Shown: one piece after another, positions 1 to 23,700 of the stretch
Numbering within the stretch: position 1 is the stretch's first letter
Layout: each line of letters starts with the position of its first letter
Source of the DNA: Halichondria panicea
Lineage: Eukaryota > Porifera > Demospongiae > Suberitida > Halichondriidae
Length of the DNA stretch: 64,000 nt
NCBI RefSeq assembly: GCF_963675165.1
Contig: NC_087378.1
Span: forward strand, 1,853,525 to 1,917,524
Direction: 5' to 3'
Translations under genes and position numbers: made by a program
Notes under the pieces: generated by a model
The model's database searches: none
Seen by the model: only the letters and a program-made list of their open reading frames with translations
What the model was told of the DNA's origin: nothing

Positions 1-98
1 GTGTGTATGATGTGTGCGTATAAATTCAACACATAATACATTTCAGGTTAATTTGAACTAAGCTTGATTCCCGTGACTAGTCACTGTATCCTGTACAG

Positions 99-3000
99 GT
101 GGAGCGTATTCTATTGAAACAGTACAATCACACCAGGGAGTACGTAACAGGTACCCTATGCCTCACTGACAGACACCTCATCTTTATCGAGCCCACAGGA
201 GCTCAAGAAACTTGGGTAAGGGCTATCCCTCACTGTTTCCCTCACTGTTTCCCTCCTTTTTTTTCTCACTGTCCCCCACTCTCTCTTCCTTTTAATATTG
301 CTATAGATATTATTTTACATGTTACTATGGTGTGGTGTTTCCCCCATGGCCTCAGGTGCTCCATCATCACATCAGCTCCATGGAGAAGCTCCCACTAACT
401 ACCCGGGGCTACCCCCTCATTATCAATACCAAAACGTTCCAGCACCTGCGGCTGATCATCCCACGAGAGAGTGACTGTGTGGATATCATGGACACCATTA
501 AAGTATTCTCTCAGCCAGGTGATTTAACAGTGCACAGTATGTAGTAAAATTTCTGTAGTCACTATAATTATGTAGTAAAATAGTTAGCTTCATGTCATTG
601 TGCAGCTTTCCACTGAGGTATCAGCCTGTGGTGCTTTATATGTGCTTGAAAGTGCGAATTATAGTGCATCTGTGTACACTACACTGTCCATTGTGCTCGG
701 TATTGGTACCATGTAAAGCATCCCTTTGCAAGTGTTGTGTTGCTCACATCTAGCCCTCTCCCCTGCCCATGCACAGAGCACTACAGTGACCTGTATGCGT
801 ACCAATACAAACCCAAGGATGGGGAGATAGTGAAGCAGACCTCCGGCTGGGCCCTCTTTGACTGCCCCAGCGAGTACGCTCGTATGGGTGTGCCCAACCA
901 GTACTGGAGGGCCACCAACCTCAATGACAACTATGAGGTAGTATATGTACATGTGCTCAATCATTTACTTGTTGGTTGCAGCTCACTCATAGTCTTTGTA
1001 ACAAAAACCGTATCGTTTATATGAGACATTACATGTTATTGTTTGTACCTTAATTAGCCTTACAGTTTATTTTCATGCATAATGTGTAGTTACTATGATT
1101 ATCTCCAGCTGTGTGAGACGTACAGTTCTAGTTTGTACTTGCCTGCCACGGTGGACAACAGTGTCATCACAGGCAGCGCCAAGTTCCGCAGTAAAGAGAG
1201 ACTCCCTGTCCTCTCTTACTACTACAAACCCACACAGGTAAAGACCAAATGCTACACGCACAGAATTATTACTAGTTCTCAGGGTTGGCTCTCTTAGTTT
1301 ATAGGGTACCAATTGTCTGAGTAGGCTAATATCAAATTTAAGCGCCTTTTGAGGCTTAGTCACTAAATTCGTGCCTAAATTTTTAATCACTTTTGCAAAA
1401 TCCAAAAACCCATTTTTCTGTTATCTTAAAGTATAATTAGATATTGCATGCTAAACCACTACCCTTGTAGTCTGCCCTGTGTCGGTGCAGTCAGCCCCTG
1501 GTGGGACTCACCGGTCGCTCGGCAGAGGATGAGCAGCTGTTGCAAGCTATCATCAACGTCAACCCCAACTCTGACATACTCCATGTGGTCGACACAAGAC
1601 CTAAGGTACAGTTGGTTGTCAATGTGCACTAACGCTACCAAAGTATTAAAAATATGTATACAGCTTGTCCTCATTTCTTAATTCCCCTCAGGTGAATGCC
1701 ATGGCAAACAAGGCAGCTGGCAAAGGCTACGAGACAACTGACAACTACAGCAATATGCGGTTTGAGTTCTTCAACATTCACAACATCCACATCATGAGGG
1801 AGAGCTTACAGAAGATGTTTGAAGGTTTGTTCCCACCTCTGACCACATGGTTGTAGTGTACATTATTTTAGTTCCTACATTTCATTACATAGAAACTGAA
1901 AATCCATGACTCATGCTCTTGAATAACTAGCCTTATATTACTGGTACTACTCTACCTGTGTGCTCAATTAAATGCCACCAATGGCAGGAAATTTCCCTTG
2001 CGTCTTTTTTTTTATTTTTTATGGCTCAGACCAAATGAGTTGAGAAATGCTTCCTCCTATTCCCCTGCAGCTGTTTGTCCACCCAACCAGACGGTGTCAG
2101 GAATGCTGAGTGGGCTGGAAAGCTCTGGCTGGCTCAAGCACATCCATCTCATACTGGAGGTGGCTGTCTTCACTGCTAAGGTGAGTGGGAGACAGACAGC
2201 CACTCGATAGTACAATCTGTGTGTGTGTGTGTGTGTGTAGCAAGGAACTCTGATTATATGACTTGTATCCAATGCTATTTTTTAATTGTTAAAAAAGCAC
2301 TAGATGTGTTGTTAACTATTATAATGCATGTCACATGCCATAATGTAACAGTTTCCATGGATCCCTCTATACTCCTCCCCCATGCACACCCCCCAGGTCA
2401 TATCTGAGGACAAGGCCAGTGTTCTGATTCACTGCTCTGATGGCTGGGACAGGACAGCTCAGACTTGTGCTCTTACCTGTCTACTGCTCGACCCCTACTA
2501 CAGAACACTGCATGGCTTCATGGTACCATCACTGTTTGTATATAGGCCTAAAGGGCTTGTAAATATCCATCGCTTCAATAGAATAACCTTGTACCTTTGT
2601 ACAACACGTGATAATTATGTCAAAAAATACCTTCTAGGATCATTTACCATTCTAGTTCTCTTCTGTGTGGTGTGTGGTGTGTGGTGTTGTGGTAATGGCT
2701 CTGTGTTATCTCCTTTCTTACGTACATGTGCGTAGGTTTTGATTGAGAAGGAATGGTTGGCCTTTGGACACAAGATGAGTATAAGGTGCGTAAGTTGGAC
2801 CATGAGTAAGTGTATATACGTTGTGTGCATGTACTTAGTCCGTATCTTTTCCTGTCTAGGAGTGGTCATTTGGCGGTAGAGACCCGGGAAACATCACCAA
2901 TCATGACCCAGTTTCTGGACTGTGTATGGCAGGTCATGGTCCAATACCCGACAGCCTTCCAGTTTAACGAGTTCTTCCTGGTTACACTTCACGACCACCT

Positions 3001-4635
3001 CTACTCTTGTCAGTTTGGGACGTTCTTGGGCAACAACGAGAAGGAGAGGTTGGATATGGGGTGAGTGGGCGTGGGGTGGGAGTGTGTGACCCTGTGTGGG
3101 TGGCTATGTGAGGGTGAGAGGAGGCAGTGTATGCTCCAATTTATGCCTGACTATTGTACAAGGTGTGTGTGTGTGTGTCAACTCTGTCCTCTGCACTGTA
3201 CAGGTTCAAGGAAAACACCTATTCTCTGTGGGGCCATGTGTGGGCTCATCTGGATGACTTTATCAATCCTCTATTCTCTGCCCAGGACCGCGTCATCATT
3301 CCCAACACTGACATACCTCAACTCAGGTGCATTGGCATTAATTGTAATACTATAGTGGTTCCATAACAAAAATTGAATACCTCCTACGCACAATGTACAT
3401 GTACATGTAGCTTTACTTTTTTTTTACATTGCTTTTTAAACCATCATCAGGCAGGATTTCTAGGAATGGGAACACAAAATGAGTACAAAATGAATCCACC
3501 ATGATAGTGGTGCTTGCAACACCAAATCCCTTACTACTAATGTTTGTGTGTTTCTTAATGTAGTTTCTGGACGGGTCTTTACTGTGGACACACGCTCAAG
3601 CACCAGGTGTGTGAGATGGCAGACGAGGTCACTGCCAGTATGCAGCAACAAAACTTCTGCATCTCAGAGCACATCAAGTTCTTGGAAAATGTAGGTTACC
3701 CATACTGTATACGTACCTGTATTGATTTTTGCTAGGTCACATTCATGTATGATACAGATGATCTGGCTATAATATAAAATTATACCGTAATACGGAAGTA
3801 CCGCTACTGCAATATCTATTGTTTGCTTTGCTTGTGTACAGAAAATGTCTGAACTAAAGAAGAGACTCACCTTCTATAAAGAGAAGTTGCAAGCAACTAA
3901 CCCTGACAGTAGGGACGTCACTGATACTTCTCCTGATGGAATCATTGATGAGCTTAAATCTCAACGCATAGATGATTCTGACCTAGAAACAGACTCAACA
4001 GGTGTTACGGACACTAAAAATGAAGATGGGCCTACTGATAATTCTTTAAACTCTACTGATGAAATCCCGCCAACTGAAAATCCAAAAACTGTATCAGAGG
4101 GGTCCAATGACACACCTACACAACTAGATGTTTTCCCTGAGGAGAGAGGTTCCCAGAGGGTGGCTGTTGATCCCACAGGTTGTCTCTCACCCACATCTTA
4201 CTCCACTTTCAAAGGGTTTCTCAACCACACTCCCGACCTGAACCTCCCTTGGCAGTCCATGAGATCTGTGAGTCAGTGTGGATGTGGAATGGCTTTCTCC
4301 TACTCTAGAAGAAAGGTGAGTGAGTATGCAGCAAATTCTATCCTATATTAGACTGCATTTATAGCTAGTGGTTAAGTGGTTAAGCGTTGGATTAACTTTA
4401 ATTGTATTGTTTTAGGATAGCACGTATTATGTGCATAATTATTGTGATGCTATATTGATTATGTTCCTCTTTCTTTTTGTAGTACCATTGTAGCTACTGT
4501 GGCGTGGTGGTGTGTGGCAGTTGCAGCAGTTATCAGGCATTGCCCGGGCAGACGTCCTCTAAACCACAACGAGTTTGCAAAGCTTGTTTCAAGCTTATGA
4601 GGAGACGATATCAAGAAGAACAGTTAGAGACGTAG
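99..4635 (+). CDS. MTMR6: Myotubularin-related phosphoinositide 3-phosphatase (MTMR6/7/8 type) with C-terminal FYVE finger; 5' partial
   Basis: Removes the 3-phosphate from PI3P and PI(3,5)P2 on endosomal membranes (family knowledge). Exons: 99-215, 356-518, 777-937, 1109-1237, 1471-1605, 1692-1824, 2071-2180, 2397-2522, 2736-2785, 2860-3060, 3204-3326, 3564-3690, 3842-4315, 4483-4635 (733 visible codons plus stop). The first visible exon follows an AG acceptor and opens with GTG in frame, so a short first coding exon lies to the left. Order: PH-GRAM (exons 1-3), phosphatase domain with the active P-loop CSDGWDRT (exon 8), acidic Ser/Thr-rich linker (exon 13), FYVE with RRKYHCSYCG and paired CxxC motifs (exons 13-14). 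The catalytic Cys and Arg are intact. The sequence tracks human MTMR6/7/8 (for example [22 protein letters not shown]), but those human proteins lack FYVE. Exact paralogue within 6/7/8 is not decidable here. Confidence 0.95.
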
Positions 4636-4704
4636 AATTATAGTAATTATAGCTGTACATTATTTATCGGGTGGTTTGTGTTGAAAGTTTTGTTGAAAAG
4701 TGAT

Positions 4705-4905
4705 GTTTTTCATTTGCAAACTAAGACATCTTTACCGCACTAGAAAACAAGTCTGTTTGTCGTTTGCAAACTAAGGGATCTTTACCGCCTTGCACCATAA
4801 TAAGTATGTTTGTCGTTTGCAAACTAAGGGATCTTTACCGCCTTGCACCATAATAAGTCTGTTTGTCATTTGCAAACTAATGCATCTTTACCGCCTTGCA
4901 CTAGA
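4705..4905. repeat. Tandem repeat, four copies of about 50-53 bp
   Basis: The core tttgcaaactaag plus atctttaccgc recurs at about 4713, 4763, 4816 and 4869. It fills the spacer between the myotubularin stop codon and the GOT1 start. The middle copies are nearly identical. No coding signal is seen. Confidence 0.85.
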
Positions 4906-5028
4906 TCTAGAAAACAAAATAAACAAACACAATACCCCATGTGCTTTTCACGCTTCTTACTCGTGCACCATTCTGCTAGCTAACTTCTCTACAACTTAAA
5001 CCTCACAGGTAAAATCAATAATTGAAAC

Positions 5029-15733
<10,705 letters not shown>

Positions 15734-16333
15734 TAAACTATATAAACTGAACTTTTGCAACACTTATTAGAATAGAATAGCAGTGGTCAGGTCACTCTTA
15801 TTTATTGTACCGTCGTTCCACCCTCAAACTATTTATATTGTTGTGTGCATAGGTAGTGCATTGTATTGATGTTGACTATAAGTGCTATGTATGTGTGCGG
15901 TGTGTCACTGAAACCACAACCAGATTGAACTGTGAAATTAATGTATGCATGTGTATAGGACATTGCTCCATTCGACCCGGGTCACCCAATGCAGTATACG
16001 GGGGTGCGAAAAAAGGAAGAAAAATGCATTATTTGAAAGAAAATTAGTGTACATGTACATGTGTCATGGTTATATTGGTGTGTATATATATAAACGTCTC
16101 TCAATTTGTATATATGTGTCAGCTAGGGAATTGCATGGAAATAAATATATTAATACATGTATAGTGGGTAGGAAGCCCTCCATGTGTCTCTCCCCCTCGA
16201 TCCCCTAGCTATTACGCATATATAGCATAATAATAACAAAAACTCGGCCATATATAATTATTGGCAAGCATGAATAATATATAAGTGATGTGAGGGTTAT
16301 TGGGAGAGCGTCCTATGAATCAGTACGTTAGTG
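15734..16333. other. Convergent spacer between GOT1 and KIF3B
   Basis: Both genes end here, tail to tail. AT-rich, with 3' UTR character. I see no coding exon or structural RNA. Confidence 0.6.
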
Positions 16334-19300
16334 CTATGCGAACCTAACTGGTCGACTAACTAATCCCCTAGTGGAAGGAAAGTGTTCTGTAGAATTATCT
16401 TTTGCCACTTTGGTCTGGTGATCGTTAGGAACAGCTCCTTGACTCTTCTTCTGTCTTAGTCTGGCATGGCCTTCCTTGCTCCTACGCTTACGCTGGCCTC
16501 CACTGGACTTATGGGATTGGCCAGGCTGTGAGAATTCCCTGCATGCATAGACACAGAAGCAAAATGTTCATTTTATAAATATACATTGTCAATGTGTTTT
16601 GTCACTCTAAGGAACATACAGTATATACGTACTATACACTAACTGTCATTGAGTGACATCACACATAATTTGTAATTTGTAATGTCACATGACACTCACA
16701 TGGCATCAAAGACCATCTCCTCCTCCTCCTGCATTGCTGCATCAAGTGCTGCCTGCAGACTGGGAGCCACCAGAGGTCCCTCATAGTCTCGTGTGGTTCG
16801 ATTGGGCATGTCCAGCTCCACCTTGAGAATGTTGTCAGCCATGAATCGAGGGTCCCCGTTCTGGACACCAAACCTGGCGTACAGGGACACGGGTCGCACA
16901 CCACCCACAGCTGACACTGGGCGTCTCAGCATGTTCTCCTCACTGCATGGGGTATTTATTCAGGGTGATTGACAGTGCTTACACAGTACCATAATGAGGA
17001 TAGTGGTGTCCCAATTTACATACACATATGAATGCTAACTTGATTGGCTCAAAGGATTTCAGTTTCCACTGGTCTGTATCCTCGTCAAACATAGCTCTCT
17101 TCTGTATCTTATCAACTTCATCAGTGGGCACAAAATTCTCTACTATCAACGTCCTGCACATGAAGTCATGTAAACCTAAATTAGCAGCAGTGCATTTTTT
17201 TCACCTTAATTTTAGCTGTCTTTGAAGATCCTCCAGTGAAAGTGCCAGCTCTTCCCTCTTCTGAATCTGCTCCTCCTTTTGGTCAGCCATTTCTTCTCGA
17301 CAAGCCTTCAGCTTTGACTTGAGCTATAATAATTATATACAACAGTCAAATCATAACAGTAACTATAGATGTACAAAAGTACACACACACTTTGTTCAGT
17401 TTCTTTGTCTTTGAGTCTACCTCTTCCTGCAGAGAGCTGAAGGTGCCTTTTATCTCCAGAGTGCTCTCCTCCTTGAGCTCTAGCTGCTGACGAATCTCAC
17501 GTTCTCGACGCTATATACAAGTGTATACGTATACAACATGTCACACTAACACAAATAATATCCTTGTCAAAATAAATGGATGGATTAAACTTGTTGATTT
17601 GACCTAGCTACATACGTACGTACTTTTTGTTCAAAAACTTCTTGTCTCTTCAGTTCCACAGCTCTCTTAGCCTCAGCTGATCTGTCCACAACGTCCTTAC
17701 CAGCTAGTAGCTTGCTCTCCATTGCCTACACAGTAGAATGATACATGAAGCACCACGGGAACCGATCTGATGTAGTACGTACCTTTATCTTCTGTGCTAG
17801 CTGGTCTCTCTTCTTTTGCTCTTTCTTGAGCTGGTCCTGTTTGCGTTGGACTTCTGTCACCATCTTTTGCTTCTCCTATGCAAAAAACAAACCGTTTAAT
17901 TATATAAGCAGACCTTTTAAACGGGATATGGTATTGCACCTCATTAATAAGTTCTTTGTTTTGGAGGATGGCCTGCTTCTCTGCCTCCAACTGAGACTGC
18001 TGTGCTTTGAGTGACTCGACTTTCTCCCCTTCTCCCTCCTCGCCACTCTCTTCACCACTCGCAACTGTTAGTAATAAAGGCCATATCGAGTACACGGGGG
18101 TAATACATGACTCTATAATTATACATGATTTTGCTTAAAATGCAGCACCACAACCCCAACATCACATACCCTCTCTGCCAGACTCAGTCCTCCTCCGGCC
18201 CCTGTGGCCATGCCCCTTGTCTTTCCTCTTCTCTAGGGAGGTCTTCAGACGCATTATCTCCTCCTGGTATTCCCTCAGCAGGGCATCCTTGGGATCCTCG
18301 TTGATACGAGGCTTGTTCTTTATGTTCTTGGCACGATTTGCATACCTACAAGAAAAGGGCGAGGTGGTACAGAGGGAAAAAACGGCAAGACAATGAGAGA
18401 GTGGGAGATACAGTAGTGGGGGAGAAAGAATAGAGATAGTGGGAATTAATGAGGGAGACAGCGGAGGACAAAGTTAATATACACATTCAGATAGTTTAAC
18501 ATGACATTGTTATGGAGCTAGAAACACATGTGACCCCAAAATAGCCATACATAACCTACCTCAGTGAGATGATAGTTTCCTCATAGTTATAGCTGGCCGG
18601 GCCGATATTGGTGACCATGACAGTCTTGGCATTACCTCCTAGTGAGTCCTGGAGCAGTCGGGTCAACTTTGAGTCCCTATATGGTACATGGGTGCTCTTA
18701 CCATCAACCTGAAGGGAGACAGGTTACATGACTTGTAGTGTAGAATCTGTAACCAGTACGTTTGCATATTAAGCCACGGGCAATGCTGCTTGAAACTAGT
18801 GGGTGATTTTTTTTAAAGGCCCCACAACCCAGCATCCAGTTTCCAAGTTGAACAGTTATGCTGTAGGAGGAACTTACTAGTGCTGAGATGACATTCCCCA
18901 GAGCAGACAGGGAGAGGTTGATCTTTGTAGCCTCCTTGAATCGATCACCCTGTTAGCAAATGCAGCCATTGGTGGGTGACACAACATAGATAGAAAATGT
19001 CCACTCACTGTGGATCCAGTTTTTGACTGTCTCTCACTTCCGGCTAGGTCTACGAGGTTCAGCTTGCCCACTCTGATATGATCCTCTCCATCGGGGCCCC
19101 TCTGAAGAAGATGACAGAAAGTGAACGATGCCGAAATATAAACTCGTACTTTCTTACCGCACAGCACTCCACAGTGACGATAAAGATGGCGTGAGATCTC
19201 GACGAGTGTTGGTTCATATCCGTACGTCTGTAGTCACCGCGATAAAACAAGCACAGAGTGAGAAAATGGACAGACTCACCCGACTGATCTGTTCTGATTT

Positions 19301-20499
19301 CCCACACTCATCACCTGCTCAATCTCCTTAACACTCTTGGCTATGAACGAGGACAGATCCTGCACAGAGAAAAAATAATCAGTATACTAGCTAGCTGTAT
19401 AATAATTATAAATCGGTCCTCTCTAATAATCTGCTGTTTGCCAGTTAGAGAGACAGTATAATTATGTCAATACCTCCTTCCCTCCCCCGTACACACCTTA
19501 ACATAGACTCCTGTGTCCGGCCTCTCCTTCAGTTCTAGTTTGGTGCCTTGGTTCTTGTTGAGCAGGTCGCGAATGTCCTCCTGGTATATCTCCAGGTAGG
19601 ACGCTCTAACCAGGTACTGCTCATCATGGGTGCGTCCTATGTGCGTGAAAATATGCTCGAAAGAGTTTGGAATCACCCCCCTCTCCTCCGGGTTCCCACG
19701 CACTCCTTCCATTGTGTATGTCTTGCCCGTCCCCGTTTGCCCATATGCAAATATGGTACCTGATTGAAATAATTGAAGTGAGAAGTTTCTGAGCTTGAGA
19801 AAATAATGGCTACAATTGTGCAAAAAATATGATACATAACGTATGAAGGATTGCTACACACACACACACACGAACACACACACACGCACACACACACACG
19901 CACACACACACGCACACGCACACACGCACACGCACACACACACACGCACACACACACACGCACACACACACACACACACACGTACACACACACGACTCAC
20001 CATTGTAACCTCCTAAGACAGAGTCAACAGTTGATCTAAACGTTTCATCGTAAAGGTCCATCTGTTTGGAGCTGAAACAGACATTGTGTTAGTCAATGTG
20101 AGCTTGGTAATAATTATGTCTTACTTCCAGTCATATACAGCATCAAATGTAAACTCTTTTGGAGCTTGATCTCTGGCCTTCGGATTTCTCACACTCACCA
20201 TCCCCCTAGACACATCCATATCCACCACTCTGCATGGAGGGGTGTGGTCAATGCATGCCGTATAATGGTAACGGTTGATCTACCTCTCATAGTTTGCAGC
20301 TGTTTCGTCCTGGGACATGGGCCGACAACGCACTACCACTTTCACACTCTCCGCCTTCTTGCTCTGTCATGGAGATATGGTAGCAGTGTCATGTTACGAT
20401 AATTAATGTGTAAGATTTGTCGATAGACTATAAAATACTACTTGCTACTTGATACGAATCGAATGCTAGTCTCTTACATACTACTTGCAACCTCACCAT
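16334..20499 (-). CDS. KIF3B: Kinesin-2 motor subunit KIF3B
   Basis: Plus-end-directed motor of heterotrimeric kinesin-2, which drives anterograde intraflagellar transport. Nineteen coding exons on the minus strand: 20499-20497, 20363-20284, 20229-20125, 20071-20001, 19759-19497, 19359-19280, 19227-19158, 19101-19009, 18949-18878, 18708-18560, 18345-18170, 18064-17940, 17875-17783, 17725-17624, 17510-17391, 17323-17205, 17153-17040, 16942-16700, 16538-16334 = 760 aa (human 747). Motor domain about 6-340: VVVRCRPM, P-loop [13 protein letters not shown], switch [10 protein letters not shown], switch II DLAGSER. Then a Glu/Lys-rich coiled coil (about 385-620) and a tail with RRPVSAVGG and [14 protein letters not shown], diagnostic of KIF3B over KIF3A or KIF17. 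The first coding exon is only the ATG, followed at once by a GT donor. The C-terminal exon is basic and variable. Shares a short head-to-head spacer with TTF2. Confidence 0.95.
19856..19993. repeat. CA-rich compound microsatellite
   Basis: About 138 bp of (CA)n interrupted by CG steps in a KIF3B intron (between the exons at 19497-19759 and 20001-20071). It ends just a few bases before an exon boundary on the transcribed strand. Confidence 0.95.
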
Positions 20500-20781
20500 T
20501 TTGTACTGCTACAGGATCCGTATGAGGTCCAGCAACAACTTAACTGCAGCTAGACATACTAGATGGAGAGAGATGGAGATGGAGGAGATATCGTACTCTA
20601 TACTGGCAACACCACGCCTCCCTTTAGAAAAGGGGGCGTGGGTGTATGGGAGGATCCTAATAATTATGTGGGCTTGCGCATGTGGGCTAACCACCACGTG
20701 CAGAAATCTTTCAGTTTTTCAAAAACCAATAGTCTTCAACTTAACTCGATTAACTCTCTGGTCTATCTAAGATATTGATCT
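20500..20781. promoter_or_regulatory. Bidirectional promoter region KIF3B / TTF2
   Basis: Only 282 bp separate the two divergent start codons. It must hold both 5' UTRs and core promoters. It contains ggggcgtggg (20633-20642, GC-box-like) and ccaccacgtg (20692, E-box-like). Assignment is from gene arrangement; no initiator can be proven. Confidence 0.6.
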
Positions 20782-23700
20782 ATGTACTGTGTACTGTGCG
20801 ATCACGGTGAGTGGCAAAGCTGAGCATGACTCTTGACTCACTTCTCTCTGTACTGTGCAGGGGAACCGTGTTTGCTGAAGACTGGGCTAAAACCAGGGCC
20901 GTACCTGAACAAGTCTGTGTACATATGTGCCAGGGCTCAGAATAAATGTCCCTTTGTCGAACACTCGAAGTACGTAAGCTAAGATCTGAATTTTTACTGA
21001 TGTATATAAGTATAATTATCTATCGCATATTTTGTTCTTAATTCTGCAGACAAAAGTTGAGGGAATGTCCTGTGCACAAAGTTTTGATCTCAGTACAAGT
21101 GTTGAGCAAGGATGGGAAGACGTAAGTTTCTTCATCTTGTATACTGTTGGTGGTTGACTCCATTCTCTATTCTCACTAATCTGTAATTATTATGCCTCGA
21201 GGCGTAGCCGCACAAGGGATACGGTAAAGCTGACTGTGTGTGTGTGTGTGTCTGTGTGTGTGTATTCCAGCTGTAACTGATCAACGGTTGCAATACAACA
21301 AAAACTGACAGCTTCTATAGGCTTCTAGCCACGATCTCTTGGATTTTGATTCGTGGATTAGCAAACTAAAGCTTCTTTCTCAAGTTATGGCTAGTTTGAC
21401 TCACATTGAAGGCTGTTGCAGTCTCTTCAGAATCTTTTATAGCATCATCTGTTCGCACAAACTTTCTATTCAACATATAAGTTAGCCTTGCACTAAAGCG
21501 CTAGCTTTTTGTTAGCTACAAGAGTCAGAAAGAGCTGCTAAAGAAGCTAGCTATTTTAGTAGTCATTCTTAATTTCTTGTAACTTGCTGACACACCCCTT
21601 ATTCCTGCGCATGCGCTCATTATCACGTGTGAGAGACTAGGCTGACCACAATAGACAAGTTTCACTGCATTTAATTTAGTTACAGTATAAGAACTGTAGA
21701 GGGCAATTGCTGACATTTTGGTCATACAAATAATGATACCATAATTATACAGATGCAAGTCAGATTATTTTATACACTTTTTCCTCTTCTATACTTCCTC
21801 TTCTTTACTTCCTCTTTTATACTTTTGAGCGAAAGGGCGAGAGGCATTAGCACAGCGCCAGCTTGAACACTAGTTTTATCAAGTTGCCTAGACTGGAAAC
21901 CACGCCCCTTTCTTTAGGGAAAGAGACTGGCCAGGTGACTATCAACAACTCGTCTTTGTTGCACCCAAAATTTGCGGGAGTGATTCAGGGAAAAGGGTGT
22001 GGTCACCAGTGTTGCGGTTTAATAATTATTACACAGCTACTGACTAGCCTCCTTCTCAAGGCCTAAACAATTAGGCCTGCTACTGACTGCTTGCGCATGC
22101 GCAAAATTATTGGATAATATTCCCGTAATGTTTCCTATTAAACTGAATTGTTACCCGAATTATATCCTGAATAACATATACAGACAAAGAATACTCTTCA
22201 TAAAGTCAGACACAGAGCTATATAGCTAGCTAGCTAGAGACAGAGCTGTATTGGTTACAGCAGCAATTTCTTTCTGATAGAGTCGACTTTCACGAAGGTT
22301 AGTGTCAGATGGGCGTGGCCTATCCATAATGGCTATTGTCAGCCTTCCCCTCCGTTCAGAGGATTGTTATCCACACTGTTGCAGGCTGTGAGTCCTTTGT
22401 TAACATAGTAGGCTAAGGGTGGCTATTAGAATGCTATCACACGGGCTACAATCACACTTCTATCCACTTCTTCAATCCACTTCCGTTCGTTGTGACGTCA
22501 TTGTTTTACTGAGCAAAATACAATGGTATCCGAATTACCCACTTTCTGGGTAATAGGTGGCGCATGCGCAAACAGTCGATACCAGGCCCTCTCTTAGCGG
22601 CCTGGAATCGAGGCTAAGCTACTGACTAGCTCAGCCACCTACGCAAACTTAATTTCAATCACAACTTAACTGCTGCAAAACAAAGATGGTCCAAGTCTGG
22701 AGCTAGCTGTCACCTGGATGTACCGAGTTCTTGTCCTGCCTGCCTGTGGCAATGATACCGCTGTAAATGTAATCCTATCAAATATTGCTGGCAATTAATA
22801 GGGCAAAGCAAAGGGACTTACCATAACCAGTTGGCAGAGAGACAAATACATCTCTGCCACTAACAAAGTTCATGCACAAAAGATTCTGTCTGTTCTTTTT
22901 GTAGTGCCTTGTAGCTGCCAGCCAAGTTAGCTGCTTGCAGAGTAACTTTAGCAATTGCTTCTTTGGAAGTACTAGTAGACAACTTATCCAAGTAGACTTA
23001 TCCAAATAGCTTCTTGTATATATCTATGGTACTAGATCTAGTACCATAGATATATACAAGAAGCTGGTACCATAGATATATACAGAGGATTTCAAGTTGG
23101 TTGGCAGAAGTTAAAAGTTAAAGTGCACTCAACATGACCATACACACTGTATGTTTTTCATACTAATGCAATTAGTGTCATGGTTGACTGCACTTCAACT
23201 TTTAACTTCTGCCCACCAACCTGAAATCTCTGTACAAAAAGCTATTTGGCTATTGGCTACTAGTAGTAGCCATATAATTTATACTGTTCAGTTATTGGCA
23301 GCCGCAGTGTATTAACTGTACAGCTAAAATTAATACTTGAACTAATATAGCTTAGTGTGCAATAATTGTGGTTTAGATCTCTCCCACGCATTCATGCACA
23401 CAACATTCCGCTGGGACGAGTCGTTGATAGTCACCTGGCCAGTCTCTTTCCCTAAAGAAAGGGGCGTGGTTTCCAGTCTAATTATTGCCTTCTCTTCTTG
23501 CAGCTCCAAATTCTATTGTTCAAATCAGGAGAAGCAAAGATTTTGTGGAAGAAGTCCTATAAGTTCAGACAAAGAGACCCGAGTAACCATGGTGGGCAAT
23601 CAGTCTACTCAAATGAAAGCTAGAAACTGTGCTACACCCGCTGATCCGCAATGTTCCCCTTGCCTTAATGACACTGATCACAGCTCAAGTGGGTCATTAG

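Noticed and set aside
19851-20039. His/Thr and Cys/Val repeat reading frames
   Set aside because: Translations of a CA microsatellite; the same holds at 31017-31247 and 30908-31180.
20563-20778. Plus-strand frame starting MERDGDGGDI upstream of TTF2
   Set aside because: It overlaps the shared promoter and does not lead into the GRF finger; the short exon at 20782-20806 gives the expected CDHG sequence.
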